From assembly GCA_905183005.1 (NCBI GenBank), contig CAJJDO010000012.1, positions 528,481 through 592,480 on the forward strand: DNA of 64,000 bases. The letters run 5' to 3'. Source of the DNA: Paramecium pentaurelia. Its lineage: Eukaryota > Ciliophora > Oligohymenophorea > Peniculida > Parameciidae. Position 1 is the first letter of the stretch. Each line of letters opens with the position of its first letter. The position numbers and the translations under genes were made by a program. The notes beneath the pieces are model-generated. The model saw only the letters and a list, made by a program, of their open reading frames with translations. It did not search any database and was not told the origin of the DNA. This document shows, one piece after another, positions 25,386 to 36,279 of this stretch.

Positions 25386-26480
25386 TCAAATAATACCAGC
25401 TTATATTTAATCATCATCCGTAGAACCTGTACCTCCATCTTATTGTACATAGTTTTTTTCAATGCTAGCTATTTATTAGATCAAATAATTAAAGAGATCG
25501 CATGTAGATTAATTAGCATATTCAAAAAGGTAATAATATCTATTAAAATTAATATAATTTATTACTTTTAATTTTTGTAATATAAAATTATCTAAAGTTT
25601 TTATTTAGGATCATATTCTAATATATCTTCATTCTTTGTTTTGGTTTTTTGTTTGGGTTAAGGAGTTTGTTCTGTTTTTGAGTTTCCTTAATTTAAAGAT
25701 TTTTATTCATTATCTGTTTTTCTGATTATTTTAGACTGTATTATTTATGAAGTACCTTTTGTGACTTTTTAATTGATTAAAATATCATCTATTGATTATC
25801 TCTGATTAGTGGATGCATCTGAAATAATAGATTATTTATTTAATTTTTAATTAAAGTACTTTTAATATTAGTTTTAAATCATTTAAGCATTTTTCAACTT
25901 TAATATATTAATTATTTTACCATATCGAATAAGTATTAGTCTTTTTATTGTTATTTTTTTTTTTATGGTTTATTTAGATTTGTAGGAGTCTAATTATATG
26001 AAGTTTTAGTTGTTAAAGGATGCTTAGCCAATTCTTTTTTCTAAATAATAATCTTTTTTTTAATTACTTCTAATGATACTGCAGCTAATGATAGATTCTT
26101 GTTTTTAAGAGTTCCCTTTTTGGAATTACAACTCTCTTCTGTTTAAACACGCATTTCAGCTATCTATTCAAATTTAATAATCTTCAAATTACATTAGGTT
26201 ATGAAGTTTTGACTCTATCACTTTTTAATGTTTGCAGATATACATTATCACTACTTTTACTACCTTATAATTTAGATCTTATTTTATTAGTTTCTTAGGC
26301 CAAAGAATTTCTTTCCCTCTTAAAATAATCAAGTAATTTTGCTTTTGCTTTTTCTATAGGTCTCTCTGTTTTTACTGTTCCAGTAATGGCTTTAATATTT
26401 TTCTTTTCTAATTTTTATGGGGAGTCTTAAAAACTATTTCGGGCAACAATCTTTTACATCTAATTACTAAGCTTCTTCAT
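25386..26480 (-). CDS. Basic Q/K-rich protein with conserved-looking C-terminus
   Basis: 338 aa; introns 26164-26192, 25898-25920 and 25540-25565. Most of the protein is low-complexity and basic (many K, Q, S, T), suggesting disorder. The final ~55 residues (YYYLFEYANQSTCDLFNYLI, then an acidic DGGTGSTDDD tail) look folded and helical and may be the functional part. The family is not recognised. Its start faces 1.7 kb without a firm gene. Confidence 0.6.
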
Positions 26481-27479
26481 TAACGATGTTAAATAATTTA
26501 TATAATAAATTAATATTATACTAAATCATAATTTTTAATATTTTTATATATGTTATTAAAATATAGATGGCTTCACTTATTGTTTCATCTTTATATCTAT
26601 TTTGTATATTTACAACATTTTTAAAACTCCCAACCAGATCTTATAATTGTTATTTAAGATAACTAAATTTTATTTTAATAAAGGAAATATCAAAAATTGA
26701 AGAACAATTGAAAGACAACAAGAATTTATAAAGCTACTCGAAAATTATTTTCACTTATTTCATCAATTATATATATAACAAAAATACAATTTCATTATCA
26801 TAAGTAATAAATCAAAATAACTTTTTACAATATAAATGATTATATATTATCTTTAAGAATATGAATTTGATATCTATAAATACAAATATTTTTCATTTAT
26901 ATATGGAAAAGTAATTGAAAAAACTAGGATTTAATTATTATGTATTTGACGAAGATTTTCATTAAATTAATGAGGATGCCACATTATTTTAATAAATTCA
27001 TTAGAAATTATGAATAATATTACTTTTAGTATTACAAAAAATGCTTCTCATAGAATTTTGTTGAATGACTAAAATTACATTTATTAGAAGGATATATAAT
27101 AAAAGTGCCGAAAATATGAGTTTAATTATTTTAGTTGTATTAATATAAATCTTTAATATTTTTTCCAAAATAAGAGATTAAACTAAATTATGGAAAAATT
27201 AGAAACATAAGTATTAGATCATAAAATTACAGAATTACAATATTTTAAAGATTTAAGAATAAAGATTAAATTTTTATGAAATGAATATCATAAACTAATA
27301 ATTATATTATTCATGACTAAGACTTGTAAAATTATATAAAAATCTAATCAAAAAACATCTGATATATATAATATTAAAATAGATATCAGATATGTTTCTA
27401 TTATTTAAAAAAACATTTATCGATACACTTCTAAAAAGAAATAAATAATTCGATCATTCTGTTTATGAACAAAACAATA
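26481..27479. other. Intergenic region with doubtful micro-frames
   Basis: Very AT-rich. Short frames such as MPHYFNKFIRNYEQYYF (near 26970) and MEKLETQVLD (near 27190) are open, but too short to be supported. No RNA gene was recognised. Confidence 0.35.
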
Positions 27480-28185
27480 AGCTAATTTAATATTAGAATA
27501 GTATATACAAATAAATGATTTCCAAAGAATTTAATTTTGATCTAGTAATTGATAATTTTATTAAATAATTGAATTAATATATATTAATAATTGGTGAGAC
27601 AATTAAATATTATTTTTCAATATGAAGAAGTTCTCAAATTTTACTGTTAAAAGTTAATCGAAAGCAATTAAAGTAACAATCAAGAACATAGATCCTTTAA
27701 AAAAGTATAGTTAATCTTAATAAAAAAATATAAATAGAATAGAAATATTGATTATTTGAACAATTATTAATTCATTTTCTCATGGATGAAAATATCAGGT
27801 TATTTTTATTAAGATCAATTCTTAAATAAATTATGTATTTTCATATGTGATCACAATATATTTATATTTAATTTAAACTATAAATATTAATCATCTTAAA
27901 AATGGATAAATTATTTTAAAATATAAAAATTAATATACCATGAAATTAATCTTATTATATTACTTTATTACATAGGTTTCTAAAAAGAAATTAAATAATA
28001 TTAAGTTTACATAAATTAGTTCAAAATTTATAATTTAATATTGAGATACTTCAAATGATATTATTGATATAACAATGGAATCATTGAAAATTTGCTCAGC
28101 TCTAAATATAGGTTTCTAAATTAATATTTCATTTGATCAAAAATCATAAAAAACTAATGAATAATCATAAATTTCAATTATTTGA
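27480..28185 (+). pseudogene. Relic of a sensor-histidine-kinase-like gene
   Basis: Fragments in different frames, separated by TGA, resemble a kinase C-terminal half in the right order: a post-H-box helix (KEFNFDLVIDNFIKQL), an N-box-like stretch (RSFKKVQLILIKK), then directly after a TGA a G1-like DTSNDI and NIGFQINIS, like the IGxGL..S region. No splice solution joins them. I infer a decayed relative of the family represented intact-looking at 8033-9536. The similarity is weak, so this could also be chance. Confidence 0.35.
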
Positions 28186-28217
28186 TAAAATTTTATAGAT
28201 AAAAATATACACTCTTT

Positions 28218-30245
28218 ATGGAAAATACACATTTGGTTGAAGAATCTTAATAAATCAACTAATAATATTAAAACCCGTTAACATCAGAAAATAGATTTCA
28301 AAGTTTACAATCTTAAGATGAAGATGATGAAAATTAATAAATCAATAATTCTCATTTTAAGAATTTAAGCTCATCATCTATCTAGAATGTTCTTTCTTAA
28401 TAAAATAATGAATTAGAATAAGAGAACCAAGATGAAGACTTTAATTTCATTATTCAAGAATAAAACTAAAAAAATAACATTGAAAATTAGTAGAATGAAT
28501 AATAAATTTAACATTAAGAGATTGATTAAAAAGAATAGAAAATAATTTAATATGAAACAAAGATTGATGTAATTTAAGCTATACAGAATTAAGAACCGAA
28601 TAAGGATTAAATAGAAGATAAAAATTATTCTCAAATTAACAATAATTCAGAAGATAAAGATATAAAATAAGTATCAGTTAATATCTTGATTAAATAAATT
28701 CCAACAGAAACTTCAGATATAAAATTTGAATAACAAAGGGGAAATGAATTAGAATAAAATATTTAAAAAATTTAGAAAGGTTCTTAATAAGGTGAAAAGC
28801 TTAAATCAATCATTAAATCTCCAAAATCTGGAACTTCAAATATTTAATCAGGAGATCCTTCTATAGATAAAAGTATTTTGCCAGAATAATTATTAAAATA
28901 AAAAAGGAATGAGAAATTATATAATTAGATAATGGAGACTAATTTAAATGAAATCTTTATATTTTATACTAAATAATTCTAAACTCCAATCAAATTGCAT
29001 ACAAATACAAAGGAATAAATATTTGATAAAAAATAGTGTTTAAATTTACACTAATTTATGCATTTTTGCAGAGATTTTTAATTAATAGATTTGTTGGTAA
29101 CTAATGAATTTATAGAAAAATATGCCGGTCCCAAAAGCTAAAAGCCTTTATACAAAATAAAATATAAAAATAGAGTAAAAGATTCATTCATTATTACAAA
29201 ATAAATTCTAGAGGAAATATTTATAAAATGCTCTGGAATCTAATAGTTAAGCTTTTCAGAATTTTTATACTCTTTAATAAAAATAGCAGATACTGTTTTT
29301 CCAGTTTCTAATTCTATAAATGCACTTTATTTATATTTAGGTATACATGATCCAGAAATCTACAATAAAAAGCTCACTAAAATTTAAGATATGAATCAAT
29401 CACGTAAGTAAGGTCAAGAAACTATAATTACTAAATAGGAAGTTAAAAAAATACTCCCTTCAATAGTAAATAAACCAATAATTGAAAGTCAAAGAATTTA
29501 GGATTCTTCTCAAATTTCTAAATTGAATTAAATTTAAGATTTTCAAAAGCGAACTAAAGTCTAATAAAATATTAATTAGAGCTATTCTATTAGATGGGAG
29601 GATTTGGGAAGTAGTGATAATGATTTTGACCCTAGAAGATTACTGTTGGATGAAGATCTAACAGATCAAGATGATGCAGTTTATTTAAAAGAGTATATGA
29701 TAAGTGAATAAGGAATAAAGAAGAAATAAGAATTTATAAATTAATATTAAGAAGGATAAAGGATAAAGTATTCCTAATATCCTTACTAAAAATATAGAAC
29801 CAAATAAGGTTAAACTGAACATATATCTATAATACAAAATCCATTGAATTAATAGGGAAAATTAATTTTTTAAAAGGATACATTATCTTTATAGAAAAAA
29901 TAGGAATTTTATGAAGTTTCATTGATTAATCCTGCTTTACCTACAAATTAACCATCTCAAATAATATAAAAAGAAAAAAATAAATAATTAATTCATCCTA
30001 ACTCTTTTGAGTAAAGAAAAAATTATAATGTTATAAAATAACTTCCATCTCTTAATAAATCTTATGCAATTTAAAATATAAGTTCATCAATTGAGAGAGG
30101 ACAATAAAATACATCATAAATTGATCATGAAAGTAAATAAAATATACTTAAAATGGATATAAATTAAAAAAAAAGGGAATAGTAAATTCTGGCAGGAATG
30201 ATGAAAAATTAAGATCATACTATAAGAAAAGTATAAAAGAAATGA
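28218..30245 (+). CDS. Large Q-rich protein with p25-alpha/TPPP-like EF-hand-type domain
   Basis: A single-exon frame of 675 codons without TGA. Residues 1-235 and 370-675 are low-complexity (Q, N, E, K, S). In between, residues ~238-360 are folded: LNLHQFMHFCRDFQLID, later EIFIKCSG and LSFSEFLYSLIKIADTVFP. That order (F-x2-FC+DF, then xLxFxxFLxxLxxIA) is the pattern of p25-alpha/TPPP domains, an EF-hand-like fold found in tubulin-binding and ciliary proteins. The assignment is moderate. Its TGA overlaps the ATG of a doubtful frame at 30242. Confidence 0.7.
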
Positions 30246-30529
30246 CCTTATGTATGTTATTTATAACTTAAAATCTCATTAATTTTTATTATATTTTTTA
30301 CAGAAAGATATTAGAGAATAAAATTACAAAGATTAATGTAAAACATTAAGAATTCATAATTATAATTAAAAAATAAGTAATTAAATTGAATATTAATCTA
30401 AAAGAAGTAACGAATAGTATGGAGATGAGTAGATTTATTGAAGCTAAATTAGAAATAATAATGAAATTCAAAGAGCAATGTGAATAAATATAAAAAAAAT
30501 ATACGTTTTTGATTATTAATATATAATGA
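30242..30529 (+). CDS. Doubtful 95-codon frame between two genes
   Basis: Open from ATG 30242 to TGA 30527-30529, overlapping both neighbours in ATGA (upstream stop and downstream start). It starts hydrophobic (MTLCMLFITQ) and becomes helical/basic. A second frame is also open over 30304-30440. This may be an unrecognised exon, a small gene, or chance in AT-rich DNA. Confidence 0.25.
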
Positions 30530-32550
30530 AATTCATTGCCTTAGCTATGTTGGTGATGCTAGCAACATCACAAGAATTTATAGAATTTTACTCTGCATTT
30601 TAAAATTCAGATGTAGCTTAATTAGATGGATGGACAATATAAGGGTCATTGTCAAAAGCATAGGCTGATAATTTCTTTACTTGTTCAGATGCCTCTGTTT
30701 TTGGAGGACCTAAAGCATTTGGTAAAGGGGCAATAGTTACCAAATAATTTTAATTGCCTCCTCATTTTTAGATTAAAATATCTGTTGAGGTCTGGAAGTA
30801 TAACAATTTTATAAATCTAGATTTGATGCATGGGACACTTAAAGATAATTTTTTTATTTGGATAATTACCTTTGGGAAACAATGTGGACTGGTAGTGATG
30901 GAACAAAAAGATGTGCAACTCCAGCAGGTGGTAATGTAAATTCATTCTAAGTTGATTAAACAATAACTCATAATCATGCAGCATTATTTATTGCATTTGC
31001 ATCTTCAGCTGATAAAGCAGCTGATAAAGTATAATCTTTTTAATAATCTTTAGATGTCTTGGGGTTTTAGAAACTTGAAATTATCTTATTTGGCATGTCC
31101 AGCTGAATGTGGTACATGTCTTGGACCAGATGCAATTGTATGTTAAATGTGGGTACCAGTATCATCAAGCTGGATTAAGACTATAGAAGCTGATGGATGG
31201 AGTGCAAAAGGATCTTCAAGTGTTATTAAAACAAGTACTTGTGCAGGAATTCCAATTATTGGTGGTCCTGGTAATTTTGGTAATAATGTTTCAATTTAAA
31301 AAATATTTGATAAACTTGTTCCACATTATAGAATTAAAGTGATAGCATAATTTTGGAAGATTGATAATTGGGATAATGATAATGCAGTTTTGTATATTGA
31401 TAATTAAGAAAAATGGAAATAAAATGTAGCTTAAGTAGAAGATAAAGAATTCTTCATTTGTGATAAGATTACTCCAGGAGGTGTTGATGCAACAGAAAAG
31501 ATTATTAATGTAAACTTTGAATCTCCTCATAATTATGGTGCTGCACTTGTAAAATGGACAGCCACAACCAAAAAATCATCAAAATAAGCATCTTGGGGTA
31601 TAAGATAATTTCAACTTTATGTTGCATAATGTTCAAGTAATTGTGCAACATGTACTGGACCTAGTGCTGAAGATTGTACAGCTTGTGTTTCTCCTTATAT
31701 ATTATTGGATCCAGAAGATGGAAATGGATCAGGTTGTGTATTAAAAGGAGATTGGGTTGAATTCACATCAGAATTTTAAGGTTCTAGTTGGACAGCTAAT
31801 GAGGATTGGAAAGTAAGTGATGGTAAAAATGGACCAGATTTTACTTCAACATGTGGAGAATTCAAATTCTTTGGTGGTTATGAAAAAACAGGAAAAGATG
31901 CTAAAATTTCAAGAAAATTCAATTTACCTGCTCATAAAAGAATTAGAATTGCATTTGAAGCATGGAAAATTGATAATTGGAATGGAGAAGATTATATTGT
32001 GAAAGTAGATGGATTAAGTGTTTGGTAAAGAACATTTGGATTTGGAGATCCTGGACTTGCTGATATTTGTGGTGGAGATGGATTTGAAAATTATGCTATT
32101 GTTGATTTTGTTATGGGACATGAAGCATCTACATTAGATTTAGTAATATCAACAACTATTGGAAAAAATAATGATAATGCTTCATTTGCACTTAAAGGAT
32201 TTAAACTCTTTTATGAAAAACCAGATGCTTGTGCTACTCTTTATACAGAATGTAATTATACAGGTAATTTTAATATTTATATGAAATTATATAGGAAAAT
32301 CATTTAATATGTGTGAAGACTTACCTAACTTCCAATTAGCTAAATATCCAAGCAAAATTAAATCAATTTAAGTACCAGCTGGAACTAAAGTGATTCTTTT
32401 TGATGAAATGGATTATAATGGTATTAAAATATATATATTTGAATAGGAAAAACAATTGAATACTCTGAAAACCAAAAGTGCATAGAAGAATATCAATACA
32501 AATTCCTTTAAAAAAACTAATAAAGTTATGTCTTAACAGCTAACAGTTGA
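30526..32550 (+). CDS. Secreted repeat protein: WKxDxWD domains, Cys-rich spacers, beta/gamma-crystallin-like end
   Basis: 639 aa after introns 30798-30820, 31029-31053, 32264-32294 and 32421-32446. A signal peptide (MKFIALAMLVMLATS) is followed by three similar beta-rich units, each with a WKxDxW core (WKFDAWD, WKIDNWDND, WKIDNWNGED). Units are separated by furin-like cysteine spacers (CPAECGTCLGPD, CSSNCATCTGPSAEDC). The last ~80 residues (CNYTGKSF, VPAGTKVILFDEMDYNGKT, ending CIEEYQYKF) match a beta/gamma-crystallin motif pair. Likely secreted or cell-surface; function unknown. Confidence 0.75.
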
Positions 32551-32569
32551 TATAATAAATAAAATATAA

Positions 32570-33526
32570 TCATAAAAATCCTGCTTTTTTTTTAGTGTTT
32601 TTACTACGATCTTATTTTTATTCATTTTTATCATTTTCTAATATTTATTATCCTTTTCCTTCAAACATATCTGATAATGTATTTTCATAACTCTACCAAA
32701 GTTGTTCCTCTAAATAATTTAAATATTTAATATACTTTTATGTAAATTTTAAGTAGGATTATCATTTTTATTTTATTGTTATGGTTGCCTTTTTTTCAAT
32801 TGTTATAATGTTTTATTCACTTTATTAATGGCGTAATATTAAATGAAATAATTTGCAATAGGAGTAAAGTTTATTTAACATATTTTCTCTTAATCAATTT
32901 GATCATCTAAAATGTATACACTTAAATCATCATCTTTATCCCTAACTTTATATTAGGCTCTTTCCTTTTCATTCAATCTTTTTACATAATCCTACTCTAA
33001 TTATGAAAATGCTGATTTATAATTATTGCATCTATTTTCTAAAGAATGGATAGTTAACAATAATGGATTTACAATATCATTTATCAGAATTTTGTTATGA
33101 AATTGGTCATCCACAACTTTACAATCGAACACCCATGTTAGAGTGTATATCTTGATTACATTACTATAACCATAATACAAAGAGGACTCATTTAATTTAA
33201 AGGAGTATTCTGCTTAAGGATCAAATTTTAAAGCTAAATCTAATAGATCCAAAACTCCTTAGAAATTTGTAGTTTAAATTGATTTGTTGTATAATTCTTT
33301 ATCTTTTTAGATACGGTCTTTGTTTAGTTTACAAATCCAAGATTACCTTAGATTTGTGATAACTTTATCTTAAATACAAAAATACAAATCAAACATTTAT
33401 CAATATTGATTCCTGCACGTATTAAATAGGGTGTGTTTCTACATCCAGTCCATAGAGGTTAAGCTGATAGAAATTTGGAAATAAAATACCTTTAAGAAAA
33501 TTTAGATCTTCTTCTTCAACATTCAT
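32570..33526 (-). CDS. XLF/Cernunnos-like end-joining factor (XRCC4 superfamily)
   Basis: 292 aa; introns 33464-33489, 33369-33394 and 32710-32735 (all 26 nt). The layout is that of XLF: LKAQPLW near the N-terminus, then KVITNLRQSWICKL (TDL-x2-W block), a short helix, ESSLYYGYSN, and WVFDCKV followed by NDIVNPLLLTIHSLENRC leading into a coiled coil. The tail is basic (RSKNTKKKAGFL), as in the Ku-binding XLF C-terminus. XLF bridges XRCC4-ligase IV in non-homologous end joining, which ciliates also use to rejoin DNA after IES excision. Identity is inferred from pattern only. The stop is 20 bp from the convergent secreted-protein gene. Confidence 0.5.
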
Positions 33527-33605
33527 TTTTATCAATATTAATTAATTTGTGAATTTCCCATTAATATTAAAGTAATTGATTTTTATAATTAGAATAACAT
33601 ATCTA

Positions 33606-34286
33606 TCATAATTTTAAATTCTCATTAAAATATTCATTTCTCATAGCTAATGATTGATTTATCATGTTTAAAGATAATGTTGATAATTAAAACTATAGGG
33701 GGCTAGTTATTTTTATTTTCAAATGATAATATTTATTCTCCGATTTATAATGCACTACATAATATCTTTCTTAAGATTTTTCTAATAATTTAATAATGAA
33801 CAACCACATAATAAATATTTTATCAAATGGGCTGCACCTTAAGAAAATAGAAACAATTCTCAACTATCAATATTAATGAATAAAATACCTTTTATTTTGT
33901 GATAATAAATGCAGACCAAGGACTTAAAAATTTAAAAAAAAGAAACAGATTGTCAAATTCAGTACCAATTTTAGGGTCGATAAGTAATATTTATCATTCA
34001 GTAAAATCTAGATCATAGTACTATAATTTCAAGAAGAATTAAATTATTTCCATCTTAATTTGGTTAAATGGTGTTGAAAATACATAATTTAAAGACTTCA
34101 ATCCAGGAACAACATAATGGATGAGTAAATATTTATATATCTAAATGATCATAAAGATAATAATTTATTTTTATGTCTAACTTTTAAGATATCATATTGA
34201 TCTTTAATGATAATAATTGAAGAATGATAATGTAACATTACATTCATAGTCATCAAGATATTATAATATATTCTTAAATGCTCCAT
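33606..34286 (-). CDS. Unknown protein, frame interrupted by one in-frame TGA
   Basis: Splicing introns at ~34170 (41 nt, long for this genome) and 33864-33888 (25 nt) gives 204 codons in one frame. Within them is a single TGA at 33994-33996 (context YYDLDFTE-stop-QILLIDPKIG). Sequence on both sides looks equally protein-like, and no GT..AG pair removes the codon. Possibilities are a recent nonsense mutation, a base-call error, or recoding. The product is hydrophobic/aromatic (VVPGLKSLNYVFSTPF, LSPWSAFIITKQK) and the family is not recognised. Confidence 0.5.
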
Positions 34287-34361
34287 TTTAGAGGTTAAAA
34301 AAAATAGTTATTAATTTAATATCAATTTAAAAATAATTAAATTATTTTATATTTTCTAATA

Positions 34362-36230
34362 ATGGAGGAAAGAATTGTCTAATTTGCACCATTTTTAGCA
34401 AGCAGAGCTAATGAAATAGCTTAATTGTAAAATGCCCTTAAAAGCAAATTTCTAAATTCTACTGCTTAGCCATTTTAAGTGATCCATAAACACATGAGAA
34501 GAAGAGCCATGTCACATAATCGATATCGTATACCTAGTTCAGTAGATCATTATTTTTATTATTAGTTAAGAAAAAAGATGTATGCTCCAGGTTTAGAAGA
34601 GAGAGACATGAAGTAAAAAATACCAAAATGTAGAAAACATTTGAGAAAACGAAGAGATTTAATTTTTATGAATAGATCAAATAAAATTTTATGGATGGAA
34701 ACTCACTTATATTAGGTCAAGAGAATGAAAATGATTAATTACTGTGGATTTAAAGTACCAGAAAAAGCAAATGAAAAAAATTTCAGAGCAGTTCATAGAT
34801 ATTTTGATCATGGTAGTATGATTTTTGATGCTTCATATTATTAAATTGTTGAGGGTAGCCTAGAAAATGAATTAATTGTTGATGATCACACTATTATACA
34901 TCCTTAAGAATTACCAGATACCGATTTTGTTGTTCATAATAATAAATACAATATTTTTTAAATAATTGGAAGAGAATCCTTATCAATTGTTAATTCTTTA
35001 TTAAACATTTTTAATTGTTCAATAGATGGACAAACACATAAATATTTCAGTTTTAATTATTAATATGAGAAGATTTAAAGTGTTACTACAAAGAAGGGTA
35101 GAAAAATAAAGACACTTGATGATTATGATGAAGAGATGAAAGACATGTATGAAACATTTGAAAATAAAGGAGATGAAGACATAAATAGATCAGTTTGGTA
35201 AATAGATTAAAATTAATTTATGAAGAGATTTAAAATAGATACAAGAAATAGATATACACATTAGAGAAGCAAAAAATAAATATTCAAAAGATAAAAATAA
35301 TAATCATAATAATAAGTTGTACCATAAGTCCAAATTGATATTATGAAAAAAAAAAAAGCAATGAGATGGTTATTAAATTAAATGGATAAAAATGAGAATG
35401 ACATAAGTGTTGAATTATATGATTAAAATGAAGCAGAATAGAAACCTAATCAAGAAATTTAAATAGAATAACCTGATATTTAATAATAAAATCCATTAAT
35501 TTAAGAAGATATTTAAAAGAATTAATAAAATACTACATTAAAACCTAAAGATGTTCAAATAAAGATTTTAATTATACCACCATCAAATTAGTAAAAGAAA
35601 TAAATTGATATTGGATACAAATTGATTATTAATTTGGGAGGAGGATTAATAGTATGGAGATTGTTCAATTAATTAAAATTAAAACCTGTTGGTTTACGTG
35701 ATATTCGTTAAATATGTTTGGAAAATAATTTATTATTTAATGAATACGAGAATGAGGATCTTATAGAAAAATATCTTAAGAGCACTAATAAAATTAATTA
35801 TTTAGCTTTACAGTTTCCATATCCATTTCAATTTGATTTTTCATTATATCCATCTTGGTGTTCTTGTCATTTAATTGCATATAAAAATGTACCTAAAAAA
35901 CAAGCATTAATCCTATAACCAACAGAATAAGATTTTGAACTCTTAAAAAATAAAATATATAAAATCCATATAAAAAGAACAGAGGATGAAAAACCAAAAA
36001 TAAGTAATAGAGTTGAAATATTATAATATGAAAAAAGACTATCAGAAATATAATAGAAACGAAAAATATTGGGTGTAATAACTTTTGGAAATATATCATT
36101 ATAACATGGGAAGGGGATAGGATAAGGAAAAATAGATGGAAAATTAGCTGGTAAAGACATTATTGTTCTCTTTCGTAATCATGATTCTGAATATTGTTTC
36201 TTTGCAGATTGTAAAGTAAATATTATTTGA
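34362..36230 (+). CDS. POP1: RNase P/MRP protein subunit POP1
   Basis: Intronless, 622 aa. POP1 is the largest protein of nuclear RNase P and RNase MRP, processing tRNA 5' ends and rRNA precursors. The N-terminal POP1 domain is clear: MRRRAMSHNRYRIPSSV, METHLYQVKRMKMINYCGFK, VPEKANEKNFRAVHRYF and FDASYYQIV. The C-terminal part carries YPFQFDFSLYPS and ends FFADCKVNII, matching the POPLD region. The middle (~residues 290-420) is Q/K-rich and variable. Only 75 bp separate it from the divergent neighbour, so the promoters must be very compact. Confidence 0.85.
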
Positions 36231-36279
36231 TTTAATACATAATTTGATATATTAAAATATACAATTTAAATTTAACAAA

